A stretch of DNA of 64,000 nt from an uncultured Cocleimonas sp. (GCF_947495625.1 NZ_CANLZW010000019.1:1-64000); one strand, 5' to 3'. Numbered from the stretch's first letter, positions 30,850-40,616 are shown. Made by a program: numbers and translations. Notes: a model not told the origin generated them from the sequence alone.

Positions 30850-32262
30850 TTACATGACACCAAGCTTTTCAAGTGTATCGATCGTTAGACCACCAGTAGC
30901 AAGGCCGTTATCTTTCTGGAATCTTTCTACCGCTGACATTGTGCCACGTCCAACATTTCCATCTACAGCACCTGTGTAAACACCAGCATCTTTAAGCGCT
31001 TGTTGGATTCTTTTGTTGATATCAGGCCCCATGTTTGTCTTACAAAGAACTCGACGCCATTCTAAACGTTCGCTAGCAACTTTCGCACGCTTTTCAACAG
31101 TGTTGTATTCAGCAGGAATCATGGTACGAATTTCTTCAGCTTCTGTAGCTACATTGCTAACTTTGATTAGCTTAGCAACCGGCTCAACTTTTTCTTCTTC
31201 AATTGCAGCTGGCGTATCAATCACAAGCTTCTTAACTTTAGTGAATTTAGCTGGGATTTCTTTAAGACAAATCTGGTTTCCAGTATAAGTACCTTCACCG
31301 TCAACCGCTGCCCCTCTCCATGTAAAGCTCGCATCAGATACTTTATTCGTTAGAGTAATTTTCTTGTACTCAGCTGGTATCTTAACTTTATCGATCGTAG
31401 CATCGCTAACTAGCTTAGATACTTTAACGCCTTTAGCTTCTTCAGGGATTTCTACTAAATCGATAGTAGAAGGAGTCTTAAGAACAGTCTTCTTGATGAT
31501 CTTGTATTTAGCAGGAACCTGGATCAAACACATTATTTCACCAGTAGAGTTATCAATCTTAGTGATTGGACCGTCACCCTTCTTCCATACTGCTTTAGCT
31601 GGCTCGATTTCGATCTTCTCTTCAATCGTCTCGTATTCAGCTGGCTTGTATACTTTTTTCTTGCTTGCCTGCTTAACTACAACTGTTTCTTCAGTTTCTT
31701 CGAACTGAGCAGCAGCAACTTTGATTTCTTCTGACTCTTCTTTAACAAGCACTTCTTTCTCAGATTGCTCATACTTTGCAGGTACGTAGAATTCTTTGAA
31801 ACACTCACCAATAGCCGCACTAGAAATATCAATGCTGTTAGTTTTTGCAGCTGCTAATAATGCAGGGCTTGCAGGAATACCTTTTTTACCAAGGTCTGTA
31901 ACCCATTCTGTACTTGCCTTAGCCACTTCAACTTCTTCAAATTCTTCGCGGAATTTTGCAGGAATGACTTTAACTTTAGTGAAACCTTCTTTAGCAACAA
32001 TTGATTTTTCTGCCACATCAAAAACAGCTGGCTTAACTTCAACTTTTTCTGATTCTGGTTTAACTAATACTTGCTCTGTTTTAGTTTCGTATTGTGCTGG
32101 TACAATTACTTTTGCATAACACTCACCTGGTTTCGCATCAGGTAAAGTATCAGTAGCATCGATTCTGTTTTTTTCTTCATCACTATGAGAAGCAGCCATT
32201 GTCTGTGTAGCTGGTAGCAAAAGCGCCAATACGGCTGCTGAAGCAAAAGTTTTAGTGAACAT
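30850..32262 (-). CDS. Secreted repeat protein with C-terminal peptidoglycan-binding domain
   Basis: A 470-residue protein with a signal peptide (cleavage after TMAA). Residues ~45-390 consist of degenerate repeats of ~35-45 residues built on the pattern VPAxYExxxxxVLVK, with four G(E/N)xC(Y/F/L)xxxxVPA module starts, each probably a beta-hairpin unit. The last ~65 residues are a PG_binding_1 domain (NKRIQQALKDAGVYTGAVDG, MSAVERFQKDNGLATGG). This suggests a long periplasmic spacer anchored to the cell wall. Partner unknown; monocistronic. Confidence 0.8.
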   Translation of the reverse strand: MFTKTFASAAVLALLLPATQTMAASHSDEEKNRIDATDTLPDAKPGECYAKVIVPAQYETKTEQVLVKPESEKVEVKPAVFDVAEKSIVAKEGFTKVKVIPAKFREEFEEVEVAKASTEWVTDLGKKGIPASPALLAAAKTNSIDISSAAIGECFKEFYVPAKYEQSEKEVLVKEESEEIKVAAAQFEETEETVVVKQASKKKVYKPAEYETIEEKIEIEPAKAVWKKGDGPITKIDNSTGEIMCLIQVPAKYKIIKKTVLKTPSTIDLVEIPEEAKGVKVSKLVSDATIDKVKIPAEYKKITLTNKVSDASFTWRGAAVDGEGTYTGNQICLKEIPAKFTKVKKLVIDTPAAIEEEKVEPVAKLIKVSNVATEAEEIRTMIPAEYNTVEKRAKVASERLEWRRVLCKTNMGPDINKRIQQALKDAGVYTGAVDGNVGRGTMSAVERFQKDNGLATGGLTIDTLEKLGVM

Positions 32263-32791
32263 TTGAAACTCCTTAATTATTTTTTAACTTTGATGGTTAC
32301 AAGTTATTCTTGGCTTTAAGCCCACAATATTTTTTCCGAGCCGAATAACAGATTTTGCAAGGATAATCCATTAGTCTCTAATGAGCAACCGTCTATCGCC
32401 TCATACATAACGCGATTACAGTTTAATTTAAGTTATTTTTACCTGGAATTTCACTCAAAAATGACAAACTCAGAAATAATGCAATAACAAAAAAATACAA
32501 ACTTAAATAAAAAGAACTCTATTTATATAGTAGAAGCTGAAATTATTTAGAATTTCATCAATCTATCTTAAAGAGTTACATGACGATTGAAAACGGTGAC
32601 TTTACCCTGCGGATCAATTTTAATCTGTTGTATTTGTCAATTCCAAACTACAAAAAGTTCAAAAGAGAATCATATTTCTCGCGGCTGATTAATTGATTTA
32701 TCTTAAAGAACAGAAACAAGACAATCAAAATACTTACAGAAAGCCTTAAATTTAACCTATTCAAAAAAGTTACTAATCAATCATTCAAAGT
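32263..32791. other. 530-bp gap without gene
   Basis: A/T-rich sequence between ybbP and the peptidoglycan-binding gene, both on the minus strand. It should contain the latter's promoter. I see no RNA gene, C6 element or convincing terminator for ybbP in it. Confidence 0.5.
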
Positions 32792-35254
32792 TCAACGAAA
32801 TAAAGAAACCGGTACCACTGACAATAAACCTCTGACATTTAAATAACCGGCAATACTCACAAGTGTTGCTCCTAAAGCTGTCCCGATAAAGATTAATCCC
32901 AGATTGATCTGTGGAGTCAATTCGAATAGCTGGTAAGCTGCTGCATTCCCTGCAATCAATGCTAAAACTGCGGCTAAAAATCCTGCTAAACCACCAATCA
33001 TGGCAAACTCTAGTATCAGGTTACGACGCAAATAGGCTCTATTAGCACCGAGCGTTTTTAGAATTGCGAGCTCTTTTCTGCGCAATGCTTTTTGTGACTG
33101 CAAAGCGGCAAACAGAACCACTACTCCTGCTACTAAGGTAAACAAAAATATCGCCTGTACCGCGAAAGCCGCTTTGTTAATTAAGTCTCGCACCTGAGTC
33201 AGTATCGCGCTGATATCGATATCAGTCACACTTGGGAATTTCTTTATTAAATTCGGTAAAACTTCTGTTTTGGTTTTATCCAGATGGATACTGGTGATAA
33301 AGGTTTTCGGGTAATTCTCAAAAGCATTAGGTGCTGCCAATACGAAAAAATTGGGCTTCATGCTATCCCACTGAACCGTTCGCATACTCGTGATTGTTTC
33401 GATTAATCGTTGACCCGCAATGTCAAAAGTCAGCTTATCACCCATCTTCACACCCAGATTATCTGCGATTCCCTGTTCCATAGAGAAGCCTGTCTGAGCA
33501 TCCTTTTCGAACCATTTACCTGCAGTAATGATATTTCCCTCGGGCATATCTTCGCTTGCCGATAGATTAAACTCACGAATTAACAAACGTTGCGCACGTT
33601 CATTTTCAGCGTATTTAGAATCATCAGGGGATATAGGCTTATCATTGACCTCAACTAATCGTCCCCGCACCATAGGATATATAGGCGCTTCGGTATTATC
33701 TTTAGCGAGTAATTCTTTTAGTGGCTTAACTTCATCTGGCTGGATATTAATCAGGAAATGATTAGGTGCGCCTTCAGGAAGACTCGCTTGCCAACGATCG
33801 ATAAGATCACTACGCAAAGTGGTTAATAGTAATAAACTAAATAAGCCCACACCAAAAACTACCACCATCAAAGCCATGCGACGGTTGGCTTTGGGTAGAT
33901 GCCAGCGCTCACCTATTTTACGAACCAGCTTTAGCATTAATAATGCACACACCCAGAAAACAGCCAGTGCGATGATTACCGCAACCAATAGATAAAAGCT
34001 CAGCTTGATATCACCTGTTTGCAGCCACATCAAACCCAGTATTGATAGGGTTAAACTAAAAACAGGCAACAATAGTGGAGCTTTTGAAACAGTACTTGCG
34101 CGCTGAAGTATTTGGACAGGCGCTGTTTTCACTAGTTGGAATAGGTGAGGTGCAGAAAAACCAATCACTAATACCTGTGAAGTCAGTAATCCCACCCAAA
34201 CAGGAGTCCATCCCGGACTGGGCAATTCCTGACCGATAAAATCCTGTAAGTAATTCGCCAAAAAGAACTGGATAAAATATCCAAAGAGAGAACCAACAAT
34301 CCCTGCGATAAGTGCAACCACCAATAACTGGAATAGGTAATGTTTTGTAATTTGCCAGCGAGATGCACCCATGGTTTTAAGTACAGCTACCGCAGAGGTT
34401 TCATGTCTGGTTAGACTATAACTACTCAAAGCTATTCCAGCGCCCGCTAGAATAACAGCCAATAACGCCGCCATTTTCAAGAAACGTTGTCCGCGTTGTA
34501 AGGCTTGTTGAATGGCCGGCATACCATCTTCTAGTGTTCGAATTCTTTCATTCTGTTTGAGCTTTGGCTTCAACCAATTACCAAACGATTTGACCTGCTG
34601 CTCATTACCCGCGAATAACAAACTGTAGCTAGCTCGACTTGCTCCCGTTAATAATCCAGTCGCAGGAAGTTGCTCTATAGGCATGATCAAAGTCGGCGCA
34701 AACTGAAAAGCATTACTCGCCTGGTCCGGCATCTTCTGGATGATTTTCGCCAGCGTCTTTTCGGTTTGTCCTAATTGAACAATATCTCCAGCGGTGGTTC
34801 CCAGGGAAACGAACAATCTGTTATCCGCAATGATTTCATTATCCGCCAAAGTATCAATGGAGGTTATATTAATCACCCCCCCACTTTTAGCCATTGTTTC
34901 TATTTCACCGTGTAACGGGTATTTATCTGATACTGCTTTAACTTGCGCTAATTGAAACTTCTCTCCACGAGAAACCATGCTGCTGAAAGTAATGGTACTC
35001 GCAGTTCTCAAACCTCTTTGCTCGGCTTCTTTTAGATAGGCTTCATCAATAGGTCGTGTCGATACGATAACCATATCACCACCCAATAATTGCGTAGCCT
35101 GAGCATTCATCACTCGATCAGCTCGATCAGTAAAAAAGCCTACTGAGGTTACGGCAACAACTGCAACGAGTAGTGCTAAAAAGAGTAAGCGCGTTTCTGC
35201 GAGTCGCCAGAAACGTTTAGTCTGAATTAAAAACTGCTGGATTAAAGATATCAT
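32792..35254 (-). CDS. ybbP: FtsX-like ABC transporter permease (YbbP)
   Basis: An 820-residue MacB/FtsX-type permease with an N-terminal membrane helix, a large periplasmic domain, a cluster of helices in the middle and three C-terminal helices around a second periplasmic loop. Cytoplasmic coupling segments AVLKTMGASRWQITKHYL and AILKTLGANRAYLRRNLI mark the two FtsX domains. It pairs with YbbA, 24 bp upstream. Likely a mechanotransmitting or lipid/lipoprotein-handling ABC system rather than a classic importer. A C6-like sequence is embedded in the first periplasmic domain. Confidence 0.92.
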   Translation of the reverse strand: MISLIQQFLIQTKRFWRLAETRLLFLALLVAVVAVTSVGFFTDRADRVMNAQATQLLGGDMVIVSTRPIDEAYLKEAEQRGLRTASTITFSSMVSRGEKFQLAQVKAVSDKYPLHGEIETMAKSGGVINITSIDTLADNEIIADNRLFVSLGTTAGDIVQLGQTEKTLAKIIQKMPDQASNAFQFAPTLIMPIEQLPATGLLTGASRASYSLLFAGNEQQVKSFGNWLKPKLKQNERIRTLEDGMPAIQQALQRGQRFLKMAALLAVILAGAGIALSSYSLTRHETSAVAVLKTMGASRWQITKHYLFQLLVVALIAGIVGSLFGYFIQFFLANYLQDFIGQELPSPGWTPVWVGLLTSQVLVIGFSAPHLFQLVKTAPVQILQRASTVSKAPLLLPVFSLTLSILGLMWLQTGDIKLSFYLLVAVIIALAVFWVCALLMLKLVRKIGERWHLPKANRRMALMVVVFGVGLFSLLLLTTLRSDLIDRWQASLPEGAPNHFLINIQPDEVKPLKELLAKDNTEAPIYPMVRGRLVEVNDKPISPDDSKYAENERAQRLLIREFNLSASEDMPEGNIITAGKWFEKDAQTGFSMEQGIADNLGVKMGDKLTFDIAGQRLIETITSMRTVQWDSMKPNFFVLAAPNAFENYPKTFITSIHLDKTKTEVLPNLIKKFPSVTDIDISAILTQVRDLINKAAFAVQAIFLFTLVAGVVVLFAALQSQKALRRKELAILKTLGANRAYLRRNLILEFAMIGGLAGFLAAVLALIAGNAAAYQLFELTPQINLGLIFIGTALGATLVSIAGYLNVRGLLSVVPVSLFR
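34872..34886 (+). repeat. C6-like element embedded in the ybbP coding sequence
   Basis: ATCACCCCCCCACTT followed by TTAGCC, the same continuation as the intergenic copy at 27 kb. One consensus T is replaced by C. On the coding strand it yields AKSGGVI within a periplasmic loop (GEIETMAKSGGVINITS). Confidence 0.6.
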
Positions 35255-35278
35255 TGTTATGCCAATTTTCGTTTACAG

Positions 35279-35974
35279 TTACAGCGCCAGTGCGCCATTA
35301 ACTAATTTGTAATGCGTTTGGCATTTCTCAGCTAAATCATCATCATGGGTAACCAGCACTAGTGTGGTGTTACTTTCTTTTTGCATTGCAAATAACAAGT
35401 CGATGATTTCATCACCCGTTTGGCTGTCTAGATTACCTGTTGGCTCATCTGCAAATAACACTAAAGGCTTGGTCACGAAAGCTCTCGCAAGTGCAACTCG
35501 CTGCTGCTCTCCACCCGATAACTGTGTTGGTAAATGAGTAAGTCGTTCACCCAAACCGACTTGATTCAATGCCTCGCTCGCACGCTGTCTAATTTCAGTG
35601 AGTTTTAATCCAGACTGTCTATCTAACTCTAACGGCAACATGACATTTTCAAGTGCGGTTAAATTATCCATTAGATGAAAGGATTGAAACACAAAGCCGA
35701 CTTTACTCAGTCGTAACTCTGCACGTTGATCTTCATCGAGCTCGGTTAATTCCTTATTGAGCAGACTCACTTCACCTTCAGAAGGAACATCCAAACCTGC
35801 CAGCAACCCTAAAAGCGTTGTTTTACCCGAGCCCGAAGTGCCCGTAATTGCAACAGATTCACCCTGCTCTACAACCAAAGAAACGTCATTTAGAATGTGT
35901 AATTTTTCACCCGTTGAAACCGGTAAGTTTTTACTTAAATTTTGTGATTCAATTACAATAGAATTATTTGGCAT
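35279..35974 (-). CDS. ybbA: ABC transporter ATP-binding protein (YbbA)
   Basis: A 231-residue LolD/MacB-type ATPase: Walker A GTSGSGKTT, Q-loop FVFQSFHLM, signature LSGGEQQRVALARAF, Walker B LVLFADEPTGNLD, H-loop LVTHD. First gene of ybbA-ybbP, divergent from tesA as in E. coli. Confidence 0.95.
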   Translation of the reverse strand: MPNNSIVIESQNLSKNLPVSTGEKLHILNDVSLVVEQGESVAITGTSGSGKTTLLGLLAGLDVPSEGEVSLLNKELTELDEDQRAELRLSKVGFVFQSFHLMDNLTALENVMLPLELDRQSGLKLTEIRQRASEALNQVGLGERLTHLPTQLSGGEQQRVALARAFVTKPLVLFADEPTGNLDSQTGDEIIDLLFAMQKESNTTLVLVTHDDDLAEKCQTHYKLVNGALAL

Positions 35975-36013
35975 TTATGTGGTCATATATTAGGAATAAT
36001 AAGAGTATTAACT

Positions 36014-36658
36014 ATGGGTTTCATATTGAAAGTTTTCAAGCCAGTACAACGTTGTTTTCTGTTTATAGCGGTAATGCTTTTTAGCAGCGTCTTCAGTAGC
36101 ACCGTGTTTGCCGATCAAAAAATTCTGATTTGGGGGGATAGCCTCAGCGCGGCTTATGGGATACCGCTAGAAAAAGGCTGGGTAAATCTGATGCGCACTG
36201 AACTCGGAGAGAAGTTCGAGATCATTAATGGCAGCATTAGCGGCGAGACTACTCAAGGCGGTAGAACGCGTTTACCAAAAGCCTTGGAAGAGCATCAGCC
36301 AAATTATATCGTTTTAGAACTGGGAGCGAATGATGGTTTAAGAGGAATTCCTCCCAATATAACCAAAATAAATCTGGATAAAATGATACAAGCCGCACAA
36401 GCAGCGAATGCAAAAGTGATTTTATTAGGAATGAAAATCCCACCCAATTATGGGGCTGTTTATTCAGAAAAGTTTGAGGCTGTTTTTACAGATTTGGCTG
36501 AGCAATACAAACTTCCGTTTATTCCTTTCTTTCTGGAAGACGTTGCCGAGAACTTTGATTACTTACAAGCGGATGAATTACACCCGACGGCTTCGGCGCA
36601 ACCGATATTGCTAAAAAGAATACTGCCAACTATCAAGAAAGAATTGCCTTCAAGTTGA
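36014..36658 (+). CDS. tesA: Periplasmic acyl-CoA thioesterase I / protease I / lysophospholipase L1
   Basis: A 214-residue SGNH hydrolase with a signal peptide (cleavage after VFA). Catalytic blocks: GDSLSAAYG (Ser), GSISGETT (Gly), LELGANDGLRG (Asn) and ADELHPT (Asp, His). Hydrolyses thioesters and lysophospholipids in the periplasm. Its divergence from ybbA-ybbP is the conserved arrangement. Confidence 0.96.
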   Translation: MGFILKVFKPVQRCFLFIAVMLFSSVFSSTVFADQKILIWGDSLSAAYGIPLEKGWVNLMRTELGEKFEIINGSISGETTQGGRTRLPKALEEHQPNYIVLELGANDGLRGIPPNITKINLDKMIQAAQAANAKVILLGMKIPPNYGAVYSEKFEAVFTDLAEQYKLPFIPFFLEDVAENFDYLQADELHPTASAQPILLKRILPTIKKELPSS

Positions 36659-36718
36659 AGTGATTTTTAAGAAACGAAGAAACGTCGTTAAAAGAAATTC
36701 GCATAAATCACAGACATA

Positions 36719-36752
36719 AAAAAACCCACTCAAGTTAACTTGAGTGGGTCTG
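36719..36752. terminator. Bidirectional terminator between tesA and the rhodanese gene
   Basis: A perfect 26-bp palindrome (half ACCCACTCAAGTT) preceded by seven A, between convergent genes; strongest on the minus strand. Confidence 0.88.
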
Positions 36753-36766
36753 TACTCTTCAGGTTT

Positions 36767-37444
36767 TTACTGAGGTGGTACAGTAGTTAAACCTAAAGTT
36801 ACCCAGGATTGCATACCACCGCGATACCACTTAATTTTATTCGCAGGATAGCCTTTTTTAACTAATGATCTGATATTGACTGTTGATTGATGACACCATG
36901 ATCCATTACAGAAAAACACCAGTGTTTTAGCATCGCTAAAGTCTAATTTATCTTCATCACCTTTCACGCCAAAACGATCTTTCATTACGTCTGTTGCTGT
37001 AGGAGCATCTTCTGACTCTTCCCACGCGCCCTTACCTGCAACACTTAAATCAGTCCAGGGAATGTTGACAGATCCAGGAATCGTTCCACGTGCTACCCAG
37101 TCACTGGTTCTAGAATCGATCACAATCACTGAGTTATCTGTAGAAGCCTGCTTTACATAGTCCAGCATTTCTAATTCAGCAATCGTCTCAACACCCGGTG
37201 CTGCAACGCCAGGTTGAATACAGAATGGAGGACAAGAACGCGACGTTTTTGAGTAAAGCTTAGGAATCGTATGACCCTTATCCTGATCTCTCTGGATAGT
37301 GATTCTATCTCCCATGTGAACAACACCGACTGAATCTAATTTTGGTGAAATTTTCACGTTCATAGAGTCATCAGCAACTGCTGAAAATGATATTAGAGAA
37401 GCCACGAGACCCCCCGCTAAAATTGAAACTGCCTTGTTTTTCAT
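36767..37444 (-). CDS. Periplasmic rhodanese-domain protein
   Basis: A 225-residue protein with a signal peptide ending VADDS. Residues ~75-220 are a rhodanese domain: VIVIDSRTSDWVARGTIPGS, the active-site loop FFCNGSWCHQS (catalytic Cys in the CxxxxC loop) and KIKWYRGGMQSWVTLG. The frame opens five codons earlier, but the ATG of MKNKAV follows GAGGTGG at proper spacing. Homologues act in sulfur transfer or cyanide detoxification; the substrate here is unknown. Confidence 0.87.
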   Translation of the reverse strand: MKNKAVSILAGGLVASLISFSAVADDSMNVKISPKLDSVGVVHMGDRITIQRDQDKGHTIPKLYSKTSRSCPPFCIQPGVAAPGVETIAELEMLDYVKQASTDNSVIVIDSRTSDWVARGTIPGSVNIPWTDLSVAGKGAWEESEDAPTATDVMKDRFGVKGDEDKLDFSDAKTLVFFCNGSWCHQSTVNIRSLVKKGYPANKIKWYRGGMQSWVTLGLTTVPPQ

Positions 37445-37616
37445 GATGTACCACCTCATCTGTTAATTAAAATATTAATGGATGCTAATATACGATAGAG
37501 ATAGCTTGCAGTAATTGACTAAAATCAACTTAATGTTTTATTTCGAATAAGGGATAAAGGGGGAGAAAAGTAGGAGAAGAGTATAAAAGTAATATTAGAG
37601 TTCAATGAGGGGGTAA

Positions 37617-38534
37617 TTAGAGTGAAAATACTTTTTCCTGGAGGCTCACAGGACAAATAAACGACAAGCGGACCGCACTCAATTGAAGATCAAGACCTTT
37701 AGCACTGTCACTGTTAGCAATATCACTATCTGATAAGTCTGTAAATGTTCCATTGTCTGATTGAGATGGCCCATAAAGCCGGTCACCAACCACAGGAAAC
37801 CCTAAACCTGAGAGATGTTTTCTAATTTGATGCTTCCTACCCGTTTCGATATTAACTTCTAATAAGGTTTGATTGTTAATCTCATCAAATTTCAAAACGC
37901 TAACGTGCGAGACAGCTATTTTTCCATCTAGCTCAGCACCTATAGTGACAGAGCCATTTTCATCTGTATCAGCAATAACATTAGCATTGGCCGCAGTAAA
38001 ACAACCTTCGACCAAAACCTGATAAATCTTGGTGATCTGTCTTTGCTCGAACATTCGTCCGAACTGAGCCGCTACTTTCTTCTTATGGGCGAGAATAATT
38101 AAGCCATTCGCAGCACGATCCAGACGGTGCACCACAAAAGCTACGCGCTCAGGCACCAAGGTCTTCTCCGCCCAACGTTTTATCGTACAATGATCACCCC
38201 ATTTAGAGCCTTGCGAAAACATGCCAGATGGTTTATTCCAGATGCTGTAATCACCTTCGTCACTGATTAAAGTAGCGGGTTGTGGTATCTGCTGGAGGAT
38301 ATTTTCATCGTAATAAAAATGCAGGATATTTCCTGTGCTAAGCACTTTTTTTGCTCGGCGAAGTCTTGAAACGGGTTGATTTTTTTGCTCTAACCACACG
38401 CAACCTTGTTGCATCACCGTTTTAATTTTTTGACGAGATAAGCCGGACGCCTCAGCAAGATAATCCAGAGCTATTTTGTCGTCGCTAGTAATCTCAATAT
38501 GAAATTCTTGTTTTTGATTATCGGTGCTGGTCAT
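37617..38534 (-). CDS. RluA-family RNA pseudouridine synthase
   Basis: A 305-residue enzyme with an N-terminal S4-like RNA-binding region (~20-75: LAEASGLSRQKIKTVMQQG) and the catalytic core with the diagnostic VVHRLDRAANGLIILA (catalytic Asp), QRQITKIYQVLVEG and GRKHQIRKHLSGLGFPVVGD. Target uridine cannot be read from sequence; TruC- or RluA-type are possible. Confidence 0.9.
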   Translation of the reverse strand: MTSTDNQKQEFHIEITSDDKIALDYLAEASGLSRQKIKTVMQQGCVWLEQKNQPVSRLRRAKKVLSTGNILHFYYDENILQQIPQPATLISDEGDYSIWNKPSGMFSQGSKWGDHCTIKRWAEKTLVPERVAFVVHRLDRAANGLIILAHKKKVAAQFGRMFEQRQITKIYQVLVEGCFTAANANVIADTDENGSVTIGAELDGKIAVSHVSVLKFDEINNQTLLEVNIETGRKHQIRKHLSGLGFPVVGDRLYGPSQSDNGTFTDLSDSDIANSDSAKGLDLQLSAVRLSFICPVSLQEKVFSL

Positions 38535-38587
38535 ATGAGATTTTTTATCGTCTGATTATATAGAAGGATATTGATCGGTATCATAGT

Positions 38588-38618
38588 ACACCCCCCTACT
38601 TTAAGGCGCTTTTTTTCA
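38588..38618 (+). repeat. C6 element (plus orientation) between two minus-strand genes
   Basis: ACACCCCCCTACTT followed by TAAGGCGC and a T-run of seven. It stands 54 bp upstream of the pseudouridine synthase start, pointing away from it, and just after the end of the next minus-strand gene, opposite to both genes. Confidence 0.85.
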
Positions 38619-38632
38619 GAATAAATACAGCT

Positions 38633-38944
38633 TTAAAAAGCCTTGATACTCTGACAATTCCAGCAATCGGTGAATCGTGAACTGTGTTGCTCACCACAAT
38701 TTTTACAGACCCAATTTTCTTCCGCATTAGTCGGTTGTAGCGCTTGCTCAATAATCTCTTTCGCCCACGCTTCTTTTAAGGAGTCTTTAACCCAAAGCTC
38801 TGGCCAGCACACCAACAATGGGAGTTCTCCTGCCAGAGATGAAAGTCGATCATTTTTCATCATGCAGTCAATACCCTCAGCTTCCAGTATGTTTTTTAGA
38901 TGATGTAAATAAACAACATCTGCCGATGTATGTACTAACTTCAA
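38633..38944 (-). CDS. DUF2007-domain protein with C-terminal zinc ribbon
   Basis: A 103-residue protein. The first ~70 residues match DUF2007 (signal-transducing-like PII fold): VYLHHLKNILEAEGIDCMMKN, LPLLVCWPELWVKDS. The tail WVCKNCGEQHSSRFTDCWNCQ is a Cys4 zinc ribbon. Function unknown; monocistronic. Confidence 0.85.
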   Translation of the reverse strand: MKLVHTSADVVYLHHLKNILEAEGIDCMMKNDRLSSLAGELPLLVCWPELWVKDSLKEAWAKEIIEQALQPTNAEENWVCKNCGEQHSSRFTDCWNCQSIKAF

Positions 38945-39249
38945 ATTCGCAACCCTTTCGTAGCCATATCGCAGCTGTTCTCAACTTAACTATTATGTAC
39001 CTAAAATATTTTTTTTGATCTCTCTGCGTATATTTTACCGCAATATTCGCCACATTAATAAATGCTTGCCTTGAATCTTACTCATAATATTCAACACCAA
39101 TTCGTAATAATCAATTTTAATCCCGCATATTAATCTAGCATTCAGACAAATTAACATATAGTTTGCATATTAACTGCTTTAATAGAAATATAAGGCTTAG
39201 CACCAAAATACTCACTCTCATAAATCTAACGATAAGGAGTCAATAAAGA
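38945..39249. other. 305-bp divergent promoter region
   Basis: A/T-rich sequence between divergent genes. AAGGAG precedes the right-hand gene. No RNA gene or repeat recognised. Confidence 0.5.
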
Positions 39250-39777
39250 ATGGATAGCCAAAGATATCGCATAGTTGCTATCGGTGATAAGTCACCCAAT
39301 ATGCTATCTGAATTCTGCAATGAGTTATTGGGGTGTAACTGTGAAATTCAAAGCATTTCATCGCTTAGGTTAGGGCACAGTTTTGTTGTTGTAGTGATGG
39401 TTGAATCGTATATTGATTCGCTGGAGATTGAACGTTGTCTTCTAGCAGTGGTTAACGATTATAAACTTAAATTAATCATCGACACCTGCACCCGCAAAAC
39501 CTTTAAATTTCAAAAGTCTGATGTATTTATGCGCGTTAAAGGGATTAATACCACAGGCATTAAAGAGGCCGTTATTTCAAAATTAACTGCCGGCGGATTA
39601 GATATCCACGGCTTAGAATCAGATATTTATAGAGAAGATGAAAAGAATATTTTTGTGATCAATGTCAAAGGACATGCATCAACAGAAAACTTTGATAATT
39701 TAACCAGAGTAGCCGCAGAACTTCAGGAAGAAAATATGGAAGTGGCTATTTCTAACGAATGGAAATTATTGATTTAA
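39250..39777 (+). CDS. GcvR-like protein with two ACT domains
   Basis: A 175-residue protein built of two ACT-like halves: YRIVAIGDKSPNMLSEFCNEL (~5-80) and MRVKGINTTGIKEAVISKL (~90-170), the organisation of the glycine-cleavage repressor GcvR and related ACT regulators. It has no DNA-binding domain, so it would act by binding a partner. Conserved spelling is weak, so the GcvR name is tentative. Its transcript ends at a large hairpin. Confidence 0.75.
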   Translation: MDSQRYRIVAIGDKSPNMLSEFCNELLGCNCEIQSISSLRLGHSFVVVVMVESYIDSLEIERCLLAVVNDYKLKLIIDTCTRKTFKFQKSDVFMRVKGINTTGIKEAVISKLTAGGLDIHGLESDIYREDEKNIFVINVKGHASTENFDNLTRVAAELQEENMEVAISNEWKLLI

Positions 39778-39833
39778 ACGATTTACAGCTCCCCTCCCCC
39801 GACGTAATGATTTTTGATCATTACATTTAGAAT

Positions 39834-39890
39834 GATAATAACTGGCTAGTTTCCTATACTAGCTCAGTTATTATCAATCTTTTTTTCTTC
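39834..39890 (+). terminator. Strong terminator after the GcvR-like gene
   Basis: Eleven-bp outer stem GATAATAACTG / CAGTTATTATC plus inner CTAGT / ACTAG, followed by a T-run of seven. A smaller hairpin GTAATGAT / ATCATTAC lies just before it. Confidence 0.88.
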
Positions 39891-39911
39891 AAATGATTAA
39901 CATCTGAAGGC

Positions 39912-40496
39912 TTATTTTTTAACCTCGCCTTTCGTTCTGACACCTTCAACAGAAAGAATCATTTCAACATCCGCAGATTTAGGGCCAAGATCTTTCTTGA
40001 TACCGAAGTCAGCCATTTTGAATGTAGTACGACCTTCAAATCCGGCACGGTAACCACCCCATGGATCTTCACCTTCACCGATTTTCTCAATAGCGATATC
40101 AACAGGTTTAGTCACACCATGCAGTGTTAAATCACCTTTTAAGGTTTTACCATCAAAGCTGGTACTGGTAAATGTCGCTTCAGGGAATTTATCCACATTA
40201 AGGAAATCATCACTACGGATGTGCTTATCACGTTCTGCGTGGTTAGTATCCACACTTGATGTATCAATCTTTACCGATACTTTTGCTTTTTCTGGCTGCT
40301 CAGCATCGTAGCTGAAGTTACCATCAAAATCGTTGAAACGGCCATACAACCAGCTGTAACCTAAATGCTGTACTCTAAATTGTACAAACTGATGTGCACC
40401 TTTTTTATCGAAGGCATAGTCAGCCGCTTGTGCAGATACTGTACCGGCAAGTAAACCCAGTGCTAAAAATGATGTTGCTATTGTCTTTAATTTCAT
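39912..40496 (-). CDS. YceI-family periplasmic lipid-binding protein
   Basis: A 194-residue lipocalin-like protein with signal peptide (cleavage after AQA). Typical lines: [72 protein letters not shown]. Binds polyisoprenoids such as ubiquinone. It follows a cytochrome b561 gene, a frequent partnership. Confidence 0.93.
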   Translation of the reverse strand: MKLKTIATSFLALGLLAGTVSAQAADYAFDKKGAHQFVQFRVQHLGYSWLYGRFNDFDGNFSYDAEQPEKAKVSVKIDTSSVDTNHAERDKHIRSDDFLNVDKFPEATFTSTSFDGKTLKGDLTLHGVTKPVDIAIEKIGEGEDPWGGYRAGFEGRTTFKMADFGIKKDLGPKSADVEMILSVEGVRTKGEVKK

Positions 40497-40510
40497 AATT
40501 CCTTCCTTTG

Positions 40511-40533
40511 TTGATAATTGATAATTGATAATT
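40511..40533. repeat. Short tandem repeat upstream of yceI
   Basis: Three copies of the 7-bp unit TTGATAA/TTGATAAT-type repeat lie 15 bp before the yceI start, in the leader or promoter region. Copy number could vary by slippage. Confidence 0.7.
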
Positions 40534-40616
40534 AATTTTCTACTTCTGTCTCTATTACTTTTGTAATGCCTGTCAAACTTGTGATTTTTGTATTTCTTTT
40601 TTATGTATTCAAATGC

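Noticed and set aside
31013-32119. Several plus-strand frames over the repeat-rich peptidoglycan-binding gene
   Set aside because: Antisense shadows of repetitive coding DNA.
37392-37407. GACCCCCCGCTAAAAT in the rhodanese signal peptide as a C6 element
   Set aside because: Only the C-run matches; it encodes an ordinary signal-peptide GGL stretch.
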